Below are positions 49,426-60,344 of a stretch of 64,000 nt of DNA, piece after piece. How positions within the stretch are numbered: position 1 is the first letter of the stretch; each line of letters begins with the position of its first letter. The position numbers and the translations under genes were made by a program. The stretch is from Sycobia sp. Sy_11 (Eukaryota; Arthropoda; Insecta; Hymenoptera; Epichrysomallidae), in assembly GCA_018907035.1 (NCBI GenBank), contig JACCIC010000003.1, positions 7,541,001 to 7,605,000 on the forward strand, written 5' to 3'. The notes below the pieces were generated by a model. The model was given only the letters and a program-made list of their open reading frames with translations, did no database searches and was not told the DNA's origin.

Positions 49426-49491
49426 TTTTGGCAATTGATTTGTTTTCGACAAAACTACCTTTCGGCAAAAGTCCTTACGGCAAAATTTATG
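49426..49491. repeat. degenerate tandem repeat of a TTTCGGCAAAA-type unit
   Basis: Four decayed units of 15-17 bp, with cores TTTTGGCAA, TTTTCGACAAAA, TTTCGGCAAAA and TTACGGCAAAA. Short tandem units with a TTCGGCAAA core occur in repetitive elements of several invertebrates as I recall them, so this may be part of an old transposable element. The overlapping 80-codon frame (49269-49511) is then not a gene. Confidence 0.55.
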
Positions 49492-49659
49492 CGCATCCTT
49501 ATATCGATTAGTACGGATCAAAGAACAATATGTTTAAGTAAACGGCCTGATTTAAGCTGGAAAATATAAAGAGCGTAAAAAGAAAAGATGTAAAATACAG
49601 AAAGAGCATAAATTATTTGAGAGGCAACGCGAAATGCGCAGAAAATGCGTCGCGATCAA

Positions 49660-50238
49660 TTGCCGGCCCAATGCGATATAAGATCTCGGCGCGTGCTCTG
49701 AAAATCCGTTTCCATGCCCCCCCCACCCCCACCCCAGCGCGCAGCAGGCATCGATCAAACGCGCGCGCGACCCATTGAAACGCGCACCGTCCCCCCCCTC
49801 CCACAATACTGTTTCACCGCGTTCGGGAAGCACGAGCACGCATCTACATCGAAAGCCCGTATAAATCCTCCCGCGGGGCCGAGCGTGTATAATACGAAAT
49901 CGGCGCTCACGCGCTTACACGCGCTCAAAGCAATCGAAAGAAAGAGAGCCTCGTGGTCGTGGCGAGGGCGGGAGGGGCGGGCAGGGGGGGGGGCGCGTCG
50001 ATCTCTTAAAAGCGCGGCACTCCTTTTCAGTCCCTGCGGGTACCGTACGCCCGCCCGGGGCTCCTCGGTGTGCCGTCGCGCCCGCCACCGATATACTGCC
50101 TGCTCTGCTGCTCTCTCTCCTCCATTGCGAGCGCGCGCGCGGATGTCCCACGCGCGCGTCTCGGAAAAGTCACGGTAGCCCGGTATGTATATACAGGCCT
50201 ATATTATGTATAAGAGAGATATAGCCGGGGAGAGACAT

Positions 50239-50244
<6 letters not shown>
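49660..50244. other. CpG-rich island
   Basis: Dense CG dinucleotides and G/C runs. Overlapping frames on both strands reflect low stop density. Confidence 0.55.

Positions 50245-50279
<35 letters not shown>
50245..50279. repeat. (GA)n microsatellite
   Basis: 35-bp tract followed by a G-run at 50286-50295. Confidence 0.95.
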
Positions 50280-50282
<3 letters not shown>

Positions 50283-50525
50283 CGCGGGGGGGGGGAAGAG
50301 AACTAATCTATTTCGTATTAATATTCCCGTTCGGCTCGCCCCCCATTGAAATTCCGCGCGAATGGATATAATTGACAATTGAAAAAATACTGTTATGGAA
50401 ATAAGGTTCGCTGGTTGGCTTCCTATATAGAGATATATTATGTATATGTATGTATACAGTCGCTCGGCCGAGAGCGCTTAACTGTATCGTGCGCCCGTAA
50501 GCGATTAGACGAGGCGGGGGATCGG

Positions 50526-50527
<2 letters not shown>

Positions 50528-50580
<53 letters not shown>
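50528..50580. repeat. (TA)n microsatellite
   Basis: 53-bp pure TA tract. Confidence 0.95.
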
Positions 50581-50581
<1 letters not shown>

Positions 50582-51340
50582 GGATTCAGGATGAAAAGAA
50601 TTGACGGCAGAGACCGGGACTACTCTTGGACAATGACGTTATTGACGATGGAGCGCGGATGCCTTGGAATTTCATTGCTCCATTTAATCTCACCGGTCAG
50701 ATTTAGAAGATTTGTGTGCGCGCCGGTCGGGAGAGAGGAGTGTCGGCAATGTTTTTTTTAAGGAGATTAAAATACTTTGGATGATAAACGTATTTTCAGA
50801 TATTCCAATATTATATATATATAGAAAGCAAAACGAATCGATGTGAATTCAGAAAGTGTTGAACGTATAGTGTTTCCTTTTCAGAAAGTGGGGATTGGAC
50901 AAAATTGAAAAAAATTATATTAATGTTACAGAATTTAAACTTTCGAAAGTTCATAATGAATATTAAGTGTTGATATTTACTCTTGAAATTAATCACTTTT
51001 TCGCTCTCTCTTGCGACTGTATACAAAAGAGTTATGAATTTCGCAAAACGAGAAACTATAAATCCATTAAAAACTTAGTAGTTGTTTTATGCACTCCCCC
51101 GTCTTCGTATTTATGATAGAAATAAATCCTTTGGGCGAATAAGAATTTAAGATCAGAATGGATCGTGTTTTAGAGCTCATTTTCAATTCTCAAATGCGAA
51201 TATAGGCGTGACCGCCTTTGGGATTAGGCTTCTTAGCATAATATATTCAAAATGTTTCAGCAAAACGTACACGTATGTATCGTACGAAATTTACGATTCT
51301 CCCATCTTTCATTCATGATGAAAGCCATGAATGAGTATAT
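50581..51340. other. AT-rich non-coding sequence
   Basis: A short minus-strand reading containing KPNPKGGHAYIRI lies near 51190-51240. It is unrecognised, but unusual in this stop-dense sequence. Confidence 0.4.
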
Positions 51341-51550
51341 TCATGGTTGTTTTTCTGTAGGATGTATCGAATTTCTATTGGGCAATGCGAAAGCTAAAAT
51401 TTCCATCGAGTTACTTCCGGTATCCAAGTAAGCGACTCCTCTACCCATACCTTTTGGTCGTATTGGCTTGATCCCAAGTAGAATTCGAAGGTAATAGAAA
51501 ATTGTATCTATATTTGCGACTTTATTCGAGGATCTGTAGCGCATATTCAT
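51341..51550 (-). pseudogene. RmlA-like (glucose-1-phosphate thymidylyltransferase) fragment
   Basis: A 69-codon minus-strand frame contains MGRGVAYLDTGS (plus-strand 51413-51448). It fits the G-R-G-x-A-[WY]-L-D-T-G block near the C-terminus of bacterial RmlA/RffH, which makes dTDP-glucose from glucose-1-phosphate and dTTP. Weaker agreement continues upstream (a Tyr-Tyr-Leu where the family often has Tyr-Leu) and for a few residues downstream, after which the frame drifts and stops. The enzyme is normally about 290 residues; I could not find its N-terminal nucleotide-binding motif in the AT-rich sequence on the upstream (higher-coordinate) side. If real, this is a small decayed remnant, probably of bacterial origin. 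Chance similarity is possible because only about 12 residues match strongly. No expression signal is visible. Confidence 0.35.
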
Positions 51551-52272
51551 TAATTTACTTTGCTTCTTGATATGCTTCTAATGAGTCATTCATTTCTTCC
51601 GCTCAAGGACAGTTTTAAAAATTAAACATGTAAAATCCAATTAATCAATACACGTTCAAGTTAAGATAATTGATTGAGCCCATAGATTTTGATGTATTCA
51701 AAATTGAACTATACAAGTCGCCAGTTGAGGCTTCTTCAATCGTTGTGAAATCGATTTAAAGATAATGACGATTTTTTTTTGCTCTCCAATAATTGAAAGA
51801 AATTTGCCCAGATAAAAAATTGATGAGAGAAAAACGGGAATTACATTCCTTTCGCATAAGAAGTATACTATAACAAAACTCATGGTCGAATTAACCAATC
51901 AGTGAAGATACCATATTGTTAAAGGTTCCTCAAATCGAATGCGTTGTAAATTTTAATTAAAACGAGTGAGATAAAACCACGATAATTCATCGGCCTATAC
52001 TTCTGCTAGATAGCACAAATACGAAAAAATATTTCGTTAGTAAAGATGGATTGATTGCAAAAGAATGGATAGCATTAATTATTCTTCTTCATTGCGTAAC
52101 TTATATGCTTCTAAAGATGCTTCAATCGGTTTCTAATAATGAACAGAGTAAAGGAATATTTGTATTTAACTTATTAGCCACTTAAAGATTGAATGTGCTC
52201 TTCCATCGTTACCCACATTTCTGTTGAACCTTGCGCAATATCGTATTCCATTTTTAAAAACGACACGTATAG
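51551..52272. other. AT-rich sequence with short minus-strand coding-like pieces
   Basis: Minus-strand readings end SLEAYQEAK-stop near 51556 and SLEAYKLRNEEE-stop near 52079. They share the 12-mer TTAGAAGCATAT. A third reads MEYDIAQGSTEMWVTMEEH near 52190-52250. None is identified. Confidence 0.3.
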
Positions 52273-52434
52273 TATAAAAAGATTTCCAATCTCAATCATT
52301 ATTTTCATAACCTGTTAAGGAATAACTACGGAGACACAGCTCAACGACGAATTATGCGTTCGATGACAGTGGACAGTTGGGGGAGTAAAGTACCAATCAA
52401 GAGGGACGTGTCTTTGGTCTGCTTCAAATAAAAA
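52273..52434 (+). other. coding-like frames on both strands, unidentified
   Basis: The plus strand is open from 52273 to the TAA at 52432-52434, including MRSMTVDSWGSKVPIKRD-like sequence of mixed composition. The minus strand of the same DNA is open for about 41 codons, starting MFLFEADQRH. Neither matches a family I recognise. The segment lies between the RmlA-like fragment and a 15-bp tandem repeat, so it may be part of the same old insertion. Confidence 0.15.
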
Positions 52435-52460
52435 CATATTGCCTTAAGTGAGAGTGGACA

Positions 52461-52505
52461 TGTAAATACGGAATATGTAAATACGAAATATGTAAATACA
52501 TAAGT
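52461..52505. repeat. 15-bp tandem repeat, three copies
   Basis: The unit TGTAAATACGGAATA is followed by TGTAAATACGAAATA and a third, diverging copy beginning TGTAAATACA. This is a minisatellite-like array rather than a simple dinucleotide repeat. Confidence 0.8.
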
Positions 52506-52679
52506 CAGCTGGCAGCTACTTTCTTTGGATTTGACTTTTTTATTTATTTAGGATAAAACAAAGAAGCACTGGAAGTCGTCTGATGACCTGGTAAAGAAAT
52601 TAAAGTTCCTACTTGTTTCACAAATTACAAAATTTGTCGCAAATATACAACCTCAGATCCTTACTTTATCTATTGTGCC

Positions 52680-52685
<6 letters not shown>

Positions 52686-52729
<44 letters not shown>
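52686..52729. repeat. (AT)n microsatellite
   Basis: 44-bp tract. Confidence 0.95.
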
Positions 52730-52731
<2 letters not shown>

Positions 52732-52843
52732 TACTGCTGTGATAGGGTGAGAGCATAATATTTCATCAAGTAGTCATAATGTTTCATCAAATCAGTTTTT
52801 CCTTAGCCAAATCATATTAGATAATATCCATCGACTTTCTACT

Positions 52844-52882
52844 CCCTCTCTCTCTCTCTCTCTCTTTCTCTTTCTCTCTCTC
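52844..52882. repeat. (CT)n microsatellite
   Basis: 39 bp with TTT interruptions. Confidence 0.9.
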
Positions 52883-53047
52883 GTCCTCTCTTCTTTTTGT
52901 AACAGATTTGAAAACAACATTTTTCGATATCCAAAGAATATAATCAACCTAGAATTTTTGATGTTGCATGTTAGGGATCAAGTAGATAAACTTTACTTTT
53001 GCTATAAAATAAAGATCCACAGGTTCAATATTGATTGTTGTATTTTC

Positions 53048-53050
<3 letters not shown>

Positions 53051-53098
<48 letters not shown>
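53051..53098. repeat. (TA)n microsatellite
   Basis: 48-bp pure TA tract. Confidence 0.95.
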
Positions 53099-53099
<1 letters not shown>

Positions 53100-54126
53100 C
53101 AAAATATAGTAAAAAATAGCAAAAAATACAAAATTAAGTACATAGAAAAGTGATACTGCTACAAACATAGATATTTTTAACTTTTTTAGAGTAGAACATT
53201 TAAATCACGATTTTATAAAACATATATTAAAAGCAATCTTTTTTTAAAATGTAATTGAAATTTCGGAAAGTCACAGTCTGTCCCTAAGTTCCAAAAAAAA
53301 ACTAGTAAATCTTAATATTTAATTTCTCTTAATGTAAATAGAAAAGTGAATCGGTTATTAGAGCGAGTTATTAGGTTATTACAATTTATATAGTTATTCA
53401 CGACAATAAACAGAAAAGCCAATCTTAAGTGTTTAGCTATCAAGCAAAATATCCATCATCTTATTTGTGACGGTGTCGTTGCGATACCAGTCGATTACAT
53501 TTTTATGAGAAGTCTCAAATCAATAAACCTCAATTCACGACTGAATGTGAAGACTTTCATGCTTTAATATTATTTCCAAACTTTAAAGTCTGACATGTCC
53601 GATTCTATTCCTTCTGATAATTAATCTTATATTACTGTTTAATTAAACAAAGACTTGTTATATAAGAAAAAACCGTACTTTAATCCTGTACTATTATATA
53701 TAAAGAAAGGTGAACTTGAGTCTTCTGCATTCCAACATAATTCAATGTTTTCGAATCCATACAACTCCCAGGCCTGCACTTATTTTGAGTCGATATAAGA
53801 TCGAACTATGAGCTTTGTAAGAAGCTTGTTGTGGGTAAACGAGTTCGCGACACATTTTTCCCCTCGCATATTTTCTAGGAATTAAAATAGCTAAATCCCA
53901 AGCGGATATAAAAGGCCCATTACCGCTCTTTTTTTAAATGATAAAAGTCAGCTAATCCCGCGCGCATCTATACGCACGCATGTAACGCGCACATACATAC
54001 CGCACACATAAGGGCTCGTCCAGAGAGAACGACTAATTTCATTCCGAATGCTCGTCTAATTGCCGCGTACACACGCGGGCGCGTGAGCACCTGCTCCTCC
54101 ATGGTTAATCCTCCCCTTCTGGAAAT

Positions 54127-54128
<2 letters not shown>
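53099..54128. other. AT-rich non-coding sequence
   Basis: Stop-dense; nothing recognised. Confidence 0.5.
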
Positions 54129-54176
<48 letters not shown>

Positions 54177-54200
54177 TCTCGCTCTCGCTCTCTCTTTCCC
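54129..54200. repeat. (TC)n microsatellite
   Basis: About 43 bp of pure TC, then CCC- and CG-interrupted repeats. Confidence 0.95.
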
Positions 54201-54294
54201 TTTACCCAAGCTACAAGTGCGCTGTCGAGGCAATTTGCAGCACCGAACCAGAAAGTCGTCATCCCTGATGGCGCGAGATAGAGGCGAGAGGAGT

Positions 54295-54326
54295 TGTGTG
54301 TGTGTGTGTGTATGTGTGTGTGTCTA

Positions 54327-54376
<50 letters not shown>
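54295..54376. repeat. (GT)n-(GA)n microsatellite
   Basis: Interrupted GT (to 54338) changing abruptly to 38 bp of GA; inverted relative to the TC tract at 54129. Confidence 0.95.
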
Positions 54377-54385
<9 letters not shown>

Positions 54386-54900
54386 GAGTGAGAGAACCAG
54401 AGAACCCGCAACAGCCGCAGTGCAGCTCACAGGCGTTATATTATGCACATCGCTCGGATTCCCCAGGATCTCAAGGCTCTCCTCGCGCCGCGTCGGTGCG
54501 TGCAGCGGCAGCAGCTGCGGCAAGGGAATGATCCTCAACCCCTCCACACCCCTCTTCGCCCCGTCCTCCTTGCCGCCATCACTACGATGTAGTTTACTCC
54601 TTAGTACTACGGGCGTCGTAAGTAATGCTGTACGCGCGCGCGCGTTGGGCCAACGGGTATGTATGTATATTGTACATATATATACTCGTGCAGCACCTGC
54701 TCTGCTCTCCTCTTTTGCGCGCGCGAGCGCGTATTCATGAATTTATGTATATGAGGTTTGGCCTTAGCCTTACCGCGGAATGAGTCAGACAGACAGTGCG
54801 CGGGAATGCCTGGAACTTCTTCGGTGGTGAGAGCTGAAGCGCGTGCGAAGAAGAAGCGGCGTGTATTGCGCACCGCGGAACTTCGCAGAAGGATCTATGT
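54377..54900. other. CpG-containing GC-rich block
   Basis: CG-rich runs near 54630-54650 and 54719-54730; no recognised coding. Confidence 0.45.
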
Positions 54901-56380
54901 GTGGCAAGAGAGAGAGAGGGAGAGAGATAGAGAGAGTAAAAAGTTCAAAAAGAGAAAAATTCGAATTCGAACGATTGAGGAGTACACTGAGAGATATTCG
55001 GATGTTCTCTTTGTTTAAAGTTTATAGACGGTTGGGATCTGGAAAATGTTGTAAGTTCATTATTTCTATTCGGAACATACTCTCCGCTGACATTTTTGAC
55101 CGATTTGAGAAACAGATCAAGCTCAAATTTTTTAGTATAATGTACATCATATTGAGTAGGTTGTAGAGTATATAAAGTTAGTGGTATTTAAAAAAATTGT
55201 TCTTCAATTCTATTTCAATGTTTAACCAATAGATGGTTTCGATCATTACTTATTTGTCGTATTGTCAAAATTTCCCGATGGCTGATTCAAGTTGATGGGA
55301 ATCATTCATAAGATTCGATTGCTGCATCGGAATTACGTTAGCTATTAAAATTACACACGAATCCTTTTGGAAGTAATTAGAGTTGCCTCGCTCGCTTAGA
55401 ACCAAATCGATCGTCCATCCATCATTACCTCACCTTGAATTCCGTATTTTCTTCGCTGTTATACATCTGAACGACGGGATAATGGATATTTCACAGCCAG
55501 TGGAGAATTATAGTAGCAAATTTCAAGACCTGGATATTTGGCAATTGAATCAGAAAAAAGACGAATAAAGAGCTTTTGAAAATCTTAATTCCTGACTATT
55601 ATTTGAGATTTAAAAAAAAAACCACACAATGCTTCAATTATAATTGTAGATTTGGATTCTCTATTTTCTCAAGGTTAATTAAACTCCCTGAATTATTAAA
55701 TAGTGCCATTCACTTGTACGTTTCGATATTGACAAAAAATTCTTAAGCTGACTTTTTGAATTATACAAGAAAACGACCGTCTGTGTGCACACATACTGAC
55801 TAGGGTCAATGTGTCTCAAATTAACCAATCAACTATCTTTCAATAATCGCACATCAGTTTACATCTTCAAAATTGCATCAAGTCTTTTTTTCTTATATAT
55901 CATCTATTATATTGCCATGAGCTCTGATTATGGTTTAATTGGGGGGTCTTTAATTCTGGTTGCGTTTCTTCGAGGTTCGCGAATTCAACGCCTTTTGTGT
56001 ACATATTTCACAACATCGTTATAGCTTGCAACATCTATAAGACATTAAATTGATCAGAGGCAAGCGTGCCATTAATTCTTTCATAGATCAACCCTCTCTC
56101 TATCAAGCTTTCTTGTGGTTATTGTTCCATCTGTCCGATTGAAACCCTTATTTTTGAGTGCAATTATAATAATTATTACAGACCTCTTTCTTTCCTCAAC
56201 GAAATCAGCATTTACTTTTGTGACACATTGACCAATAATAAGTTATCGGCTCAACGTATGTCTTGCGATTCTCTCGCTTTCGCTCGTTTCAAAAATCGCT
56301 GCAGCTTTTTACGCTCTAAAAGCACTTGAAGCATAAAAATTAATGTCTATACATATATTTATTTGTATATCATATTCTTT
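54901..56380. other. AT-rich non-coding sequence
   Basis: GA-rich patch near 54908-54936; otherwise nothing recognised. Confidence 0.45.
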
Positions 56381-56399
56381 ATACGTATCGGAATAACAA

Positions 56400-57230
56400 A
56401 GAATCTTCCCCGTGCTTGCGTGACCTCCTTCCGCGCGGGTGGAATGCCAAAGCGTATTCCTCTCCTGGATTTCTCGCGTGCGCGACGATCGATGCGAAAA
56501 GGGAGAAAAGAGAAGAGAGAAAGAAGCGTGCAATGCGTCCCCGCCATTGGCAGTGTCTGCTCTCCGACTTATATATAAAGCAAGCAGATAGCTCGGTCGT
56601 TCGGTCTGTTTCGCGTGCAGCGCGCGAATAACCCGCCGACGCGCTCTCGTCCGGAGAGCGGGGGGACAAGAGGGGAATGCGTGCGCAAAAAAAGAAAGGC
56701 CACGCGCGCGCGAAAACCAATCGGTCGAAGAATGCGCGCGCGCTCGCGCGCCAGGGGACCGCCCACGTGTTCTGGACACACACCGCGCGCGCGCGCTTAT
56801 AGCGAATAAAACGGGAATGTGCGCGCTCTGCGTGTGGAAAAGTGGATCCGCCGCGTGTATTTTATAGACGTGCCCGCGCGTCTGTTTATATTTTTGTATC
56901 TCTGATGGAGATCTGGCGCACTGGAAATGCACGGAGGAGGTTGGGAGGCCCTGGCCCCGAGCTCGGCGACGACCCCTTTTGTACGTCGCATTCGTCGCTT
57001 CGAGACATCGTCGAATCTGTATAACGCGATAAATCCCGATTCGTTACGGAATCTACACGTTTGTGTCTCGATTGCGTTGGAAACCGAGCGCCGTCACCGA
57101 ACCTCCTTTGAATATGGAGGGAGTATTCAGATCTGCGCACGATTGCGATCGTCCAAGCGTCGCCTTATTCCTGGACCGCTTTATATTTGTCATCGATAAA
57201 AACGAGTTTATAAACGTCCAGGAATCACTC
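56400..57230. other. CpG-rich island
   Basis: Many CGCG runs. A 207-codon minus-strand frame (56309-56932) overlaps shorter frames in other phases on both strands, and its Arg/Ala/Ser-rich product has no recognised domain, so I do not call a gene. Confidence 0.55.
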
Positions 57231-57661
57231 GTTACGAGACACTTGCACGGTATGAATCAGAAGAATGTCATTCCGATGATAATAATAAATAAAATGAATT
57301 GAGCACGGAAAAATGCTGCAGATAATTTTTATGAAAATAAAAGTATTAATAAATTTTCAATTTTAACTTTCTACAATATATTTTGGATTAAGGTTGCTAT
57401 AATATTATCTGTTTTCATCAAATTTGGTTAATGCAGAACGCGGGTATGAAAATTGAAATATAAAAAGTATCCTTCCGTGTTATTTTATTAAGACTACTGG
57501 ATAGAAAAAAAATAGCATATAGGATGCGCATAATGGATCTTTGTGTTACCGTTTACATATACATATGTATGCAACAATACAGTAGACACGACTTGTCGCA
57601 TAAGCTTACTAGCTTGTCAAAAGCTCGAATCCGAATCAATTTCATTCGTGAGATGTTCAAT

Positions 57662-57663
<2 letters not shown>

Positions 57664-57734
<71 letters not shown>
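57664..57734. repeat. (TC)n microsatellite
   Basis: 71-bp tract, almost pure; the longest CT array in the window. Confidence 0.95.
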
Positions 57735-57735
<1 letters not shown>

Positions 57736-57813
57736 ATTCATCCGCGAACTATAACCGTGGGATCGTCATATCGTCGGCTCGACACGGGTGGCTCTGGAGC
57801 TTATACATAGCCC

Positions 57814-57814
<1 letters not shown>

Positions 57815-57865
<51 letters not shown>
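57815..57865. repeat. (TA)n microsatellite
   Basis: 51-bp pure TA tract. Confidence 0.95.
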
Positions 57866-57871
<6 letters not shown>

Positions 57872-58249
57872 AGCCTCTCTTCCCTTCGCCTCATCCTCCT
57901 CCTATATCTCCCCGTCTCCCTCATTAACTCTTAGATAACGAATAAATCGAGGCATGAATATTTCATGCCTTCCGCGCTGCAACCGCTTCCTCTCTTGACG
58001 TGGGCGTGCTGATGCATCCCCCCTTCTCCTCCGTCCGCCACATCCATCCGATAAACTGGGAGCGTCGATCGCGGGTAGACGCGAGTACGAAAGAGAGCGA
58101 GAGAATGATAGAAAAAAAATGGCTATAACACGAAGGGAGGACAAAAACCCGAAAAAATTCCCCTTCGCAAGGTCGTTGCAACTCTGTACATATAGTCCTT
58201 TGAGTCTTTTATGCATGGACACCTGCCTATTTATTATTACTATCATGAG

Positions 58250-58252
<3 letters not shown>

Positions 58253-58301
<49 letters not shown>
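58253..58301. repeat. (AT)n microsatellite
   Basis: 49-bp tract; a 21-bp AT run (58437-58457) and a 13-G run (58497-58509) follow. Confidence 0.95.
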
Positions 58302-58302
<1 letters not shown>

Positions 58303-58623
58303 CATACAGATACGTGTTACAAACGCACACGCTCGCACGCCTTCCTCCCCCATACAAATTATATTTATTAACAAGCGAGGGCAGAACGCGCGGCATTTAT
58401 TGCGTGCGGAATTTTCAGGGAAGCAAACAGGATTCAATATATATATATATATATATAATCGGATGTGCTTTTTGCTCGACTATACGAGAAGATTGTGGGG
58501 GGGGGGGGGTTGCCGACCACGCGGCTGGAATGGATTTTCTGTAATAATGTGGATTTGCTGCGACAAGACATACTTCGGTATATATAGACACTGCGGAATG
58601 TCGAGGAACGCATCAGGCGATGA

Positions 58624-58626
<3 letters not shown>

Positions 58627-58682
<56 letters not shown>
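58627..58682. repeat. (TA)n microsatellite
   Basis: 56-bp pure TA tract. Confidence 0.95.
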
Positions 58683-58684
<2 letters not shown>

Positions 58685-60182
58685 CTGCTGTATAGGTATC
58701 ATGAGAGAAGTTGAGCGCACGCGTCTTTTTTTCAATCGGTTTCTCGGAGATTTTAATTGAGAATGAGACCCCGGAGCTCGCTGCTGCATTGCGAAAAAAG
58801 CTACGCTTTTCCTCAAGGGATCTCCGTTTCGATACTTACCGCGCTGGAATTTATACATATATATATATATTGTATATCGCTTCTCGTGGGTGGCACTCAC
58901 CGAAGTTCAATAAATAATTCAAATATGTCTTTTGCGAATCTCTTAATTTGACACGTGCAGGAATCGATTGGATAGGAAATGTTATAAAATAATTCAGATC
59001 TAAAAGTAAAATGAAGCCATCAAAAGAGATCACCCGTATTGAAAGAGATTGTTTTTTATGTCTTATAAGACGGATTCATGCAATTGAAAATAATATGAAA
59101 ATATATATTAAATTGTAGTATAGTATATTTTGCACTATTGCATTTCCATTTCCTTGATAAAAAGATTACGTAAAAAATCGAAATAATCCAATTTTATGCA
59201 TATATGATTTAAAAAAAGTTTCATGAGAAGCGTAATGATTGTTATCCGAATAATATGGAATTTATACAATGGTGCACGAAAAAAAATATTTGGCCAACCA
59301 TCAATACGAGAAATTCTTGAAACCAATAAAAATGGCTGTTTTTTTTAATTTTATTTCTATTCTTTTATGAAAATTATTTTCAACAGGATTTTCAATAAGT
59401 ATTGATCTGCATCGATCTTTTAAAAAATTTAGATAAAAAAAAATTAAATTCGCATAAACCGCAAGATGAAAATATATGAAAGACCGCCTACTTTTCTTCA
59501 TTAATTCTGCATTTCTTACGCGACGTTTCGAAATACATTAAAAAGGTGAAAAATTAGTTTCCTCGTCAATTGAGCAGGCTAATCGGTGTTACTTTATCGT
59601 TTCACTGAAAAGTTTTCCATATTCGGAAAATTAGCAGCCTAAAATATGCAAGCGCACGCGGTCAGCATATAAACGTCGGAGTAAAGAAGGGTTCGTGAGC
59701 GCGAAGTCTTCGAGGAATTAAACGATGTTTCTTCGAGATAACTCCTCTCTCTCTCTCTCTCTTCGGAAGAGGCACAGTAAGGAGGCGGAGGCGTTTTACT
59801 CGAGAATGTAACTAATTCATTTAAATGTTAAGAGAGAAAATGTACATTAGCGAGTGTTTTTCGAAGTATGTGAATTAATTTGCTTTAAATTATGTAACTC
59901 GAAGTCCCACACTTCAGGCTATATGCAAAATAAGCGTACGGAAAGCTTTTTCCTTCGGTTAATTGGAAAATTAAACTAACGGATTACTTAACGATTATAC
60001 AGCGTCGATCGTACATTTGTACACGCGTATTCAAAGCATTTGTTTTTTCCATCGATCCACTCGAATTACTCCGAATCCGACAAAACGAAAAATAATTCTT
60101 CGTCTGCTGTTTGGATGAAAAATCTGATTTCGAACAATAAACTATCTCGGATCAATAATCGGAGTTGCGTCGAAAATCTCCA
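58683..60182. other. AT-rich non-coding sequence
   Basis: Short CT run near 59744-59762; no gene or structure recognised. Confidence 0.5.
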
Positions 60183-60344
60183 CAGAGTGTCCCATTTATT
60201 ATTCATGCTCGCAAGACATGGTCCAAACGATAAATTCGATTCGCAACTGCTCAGAACGTCCCCACATCGATATGTTTATGTATAATTTTTCCTCCTCGGT
60301 CTCATCGATATACCACGTCGATCGACCACTTCGGGGACACCTTG
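60183..60344. mobile_element. mariner-like miniature inverted-repeat element (relic)
   Basis: The left end CAGAGTGTCCC (60183-60193) and the reverse complement of the right end, CAAGGTGTCCC (60334-60344), match at 9 of 11 positions and resemble the CAGGGTGTCCC-type termini of some mariner-like transposons. The element is about 162 bp and has no transposase frame. A TA follows the right end, but the left flank lacks TA, so the expected TA duplication is lost or the boundaries are slightly off. The open frames crossing it (60040-60285 plus, 60199-60504 minus) are unlikely to be genes. Confidence 0.4.

Noticed and set aside
56309..56932. 207-codon minus-strand frame without microsatellites
   Set aside because: Considered as a gene, but its Arg/Ala/Ser-rich composition mirrors the CpG-rich DNA, other frames are also open, and no motif was recognised.
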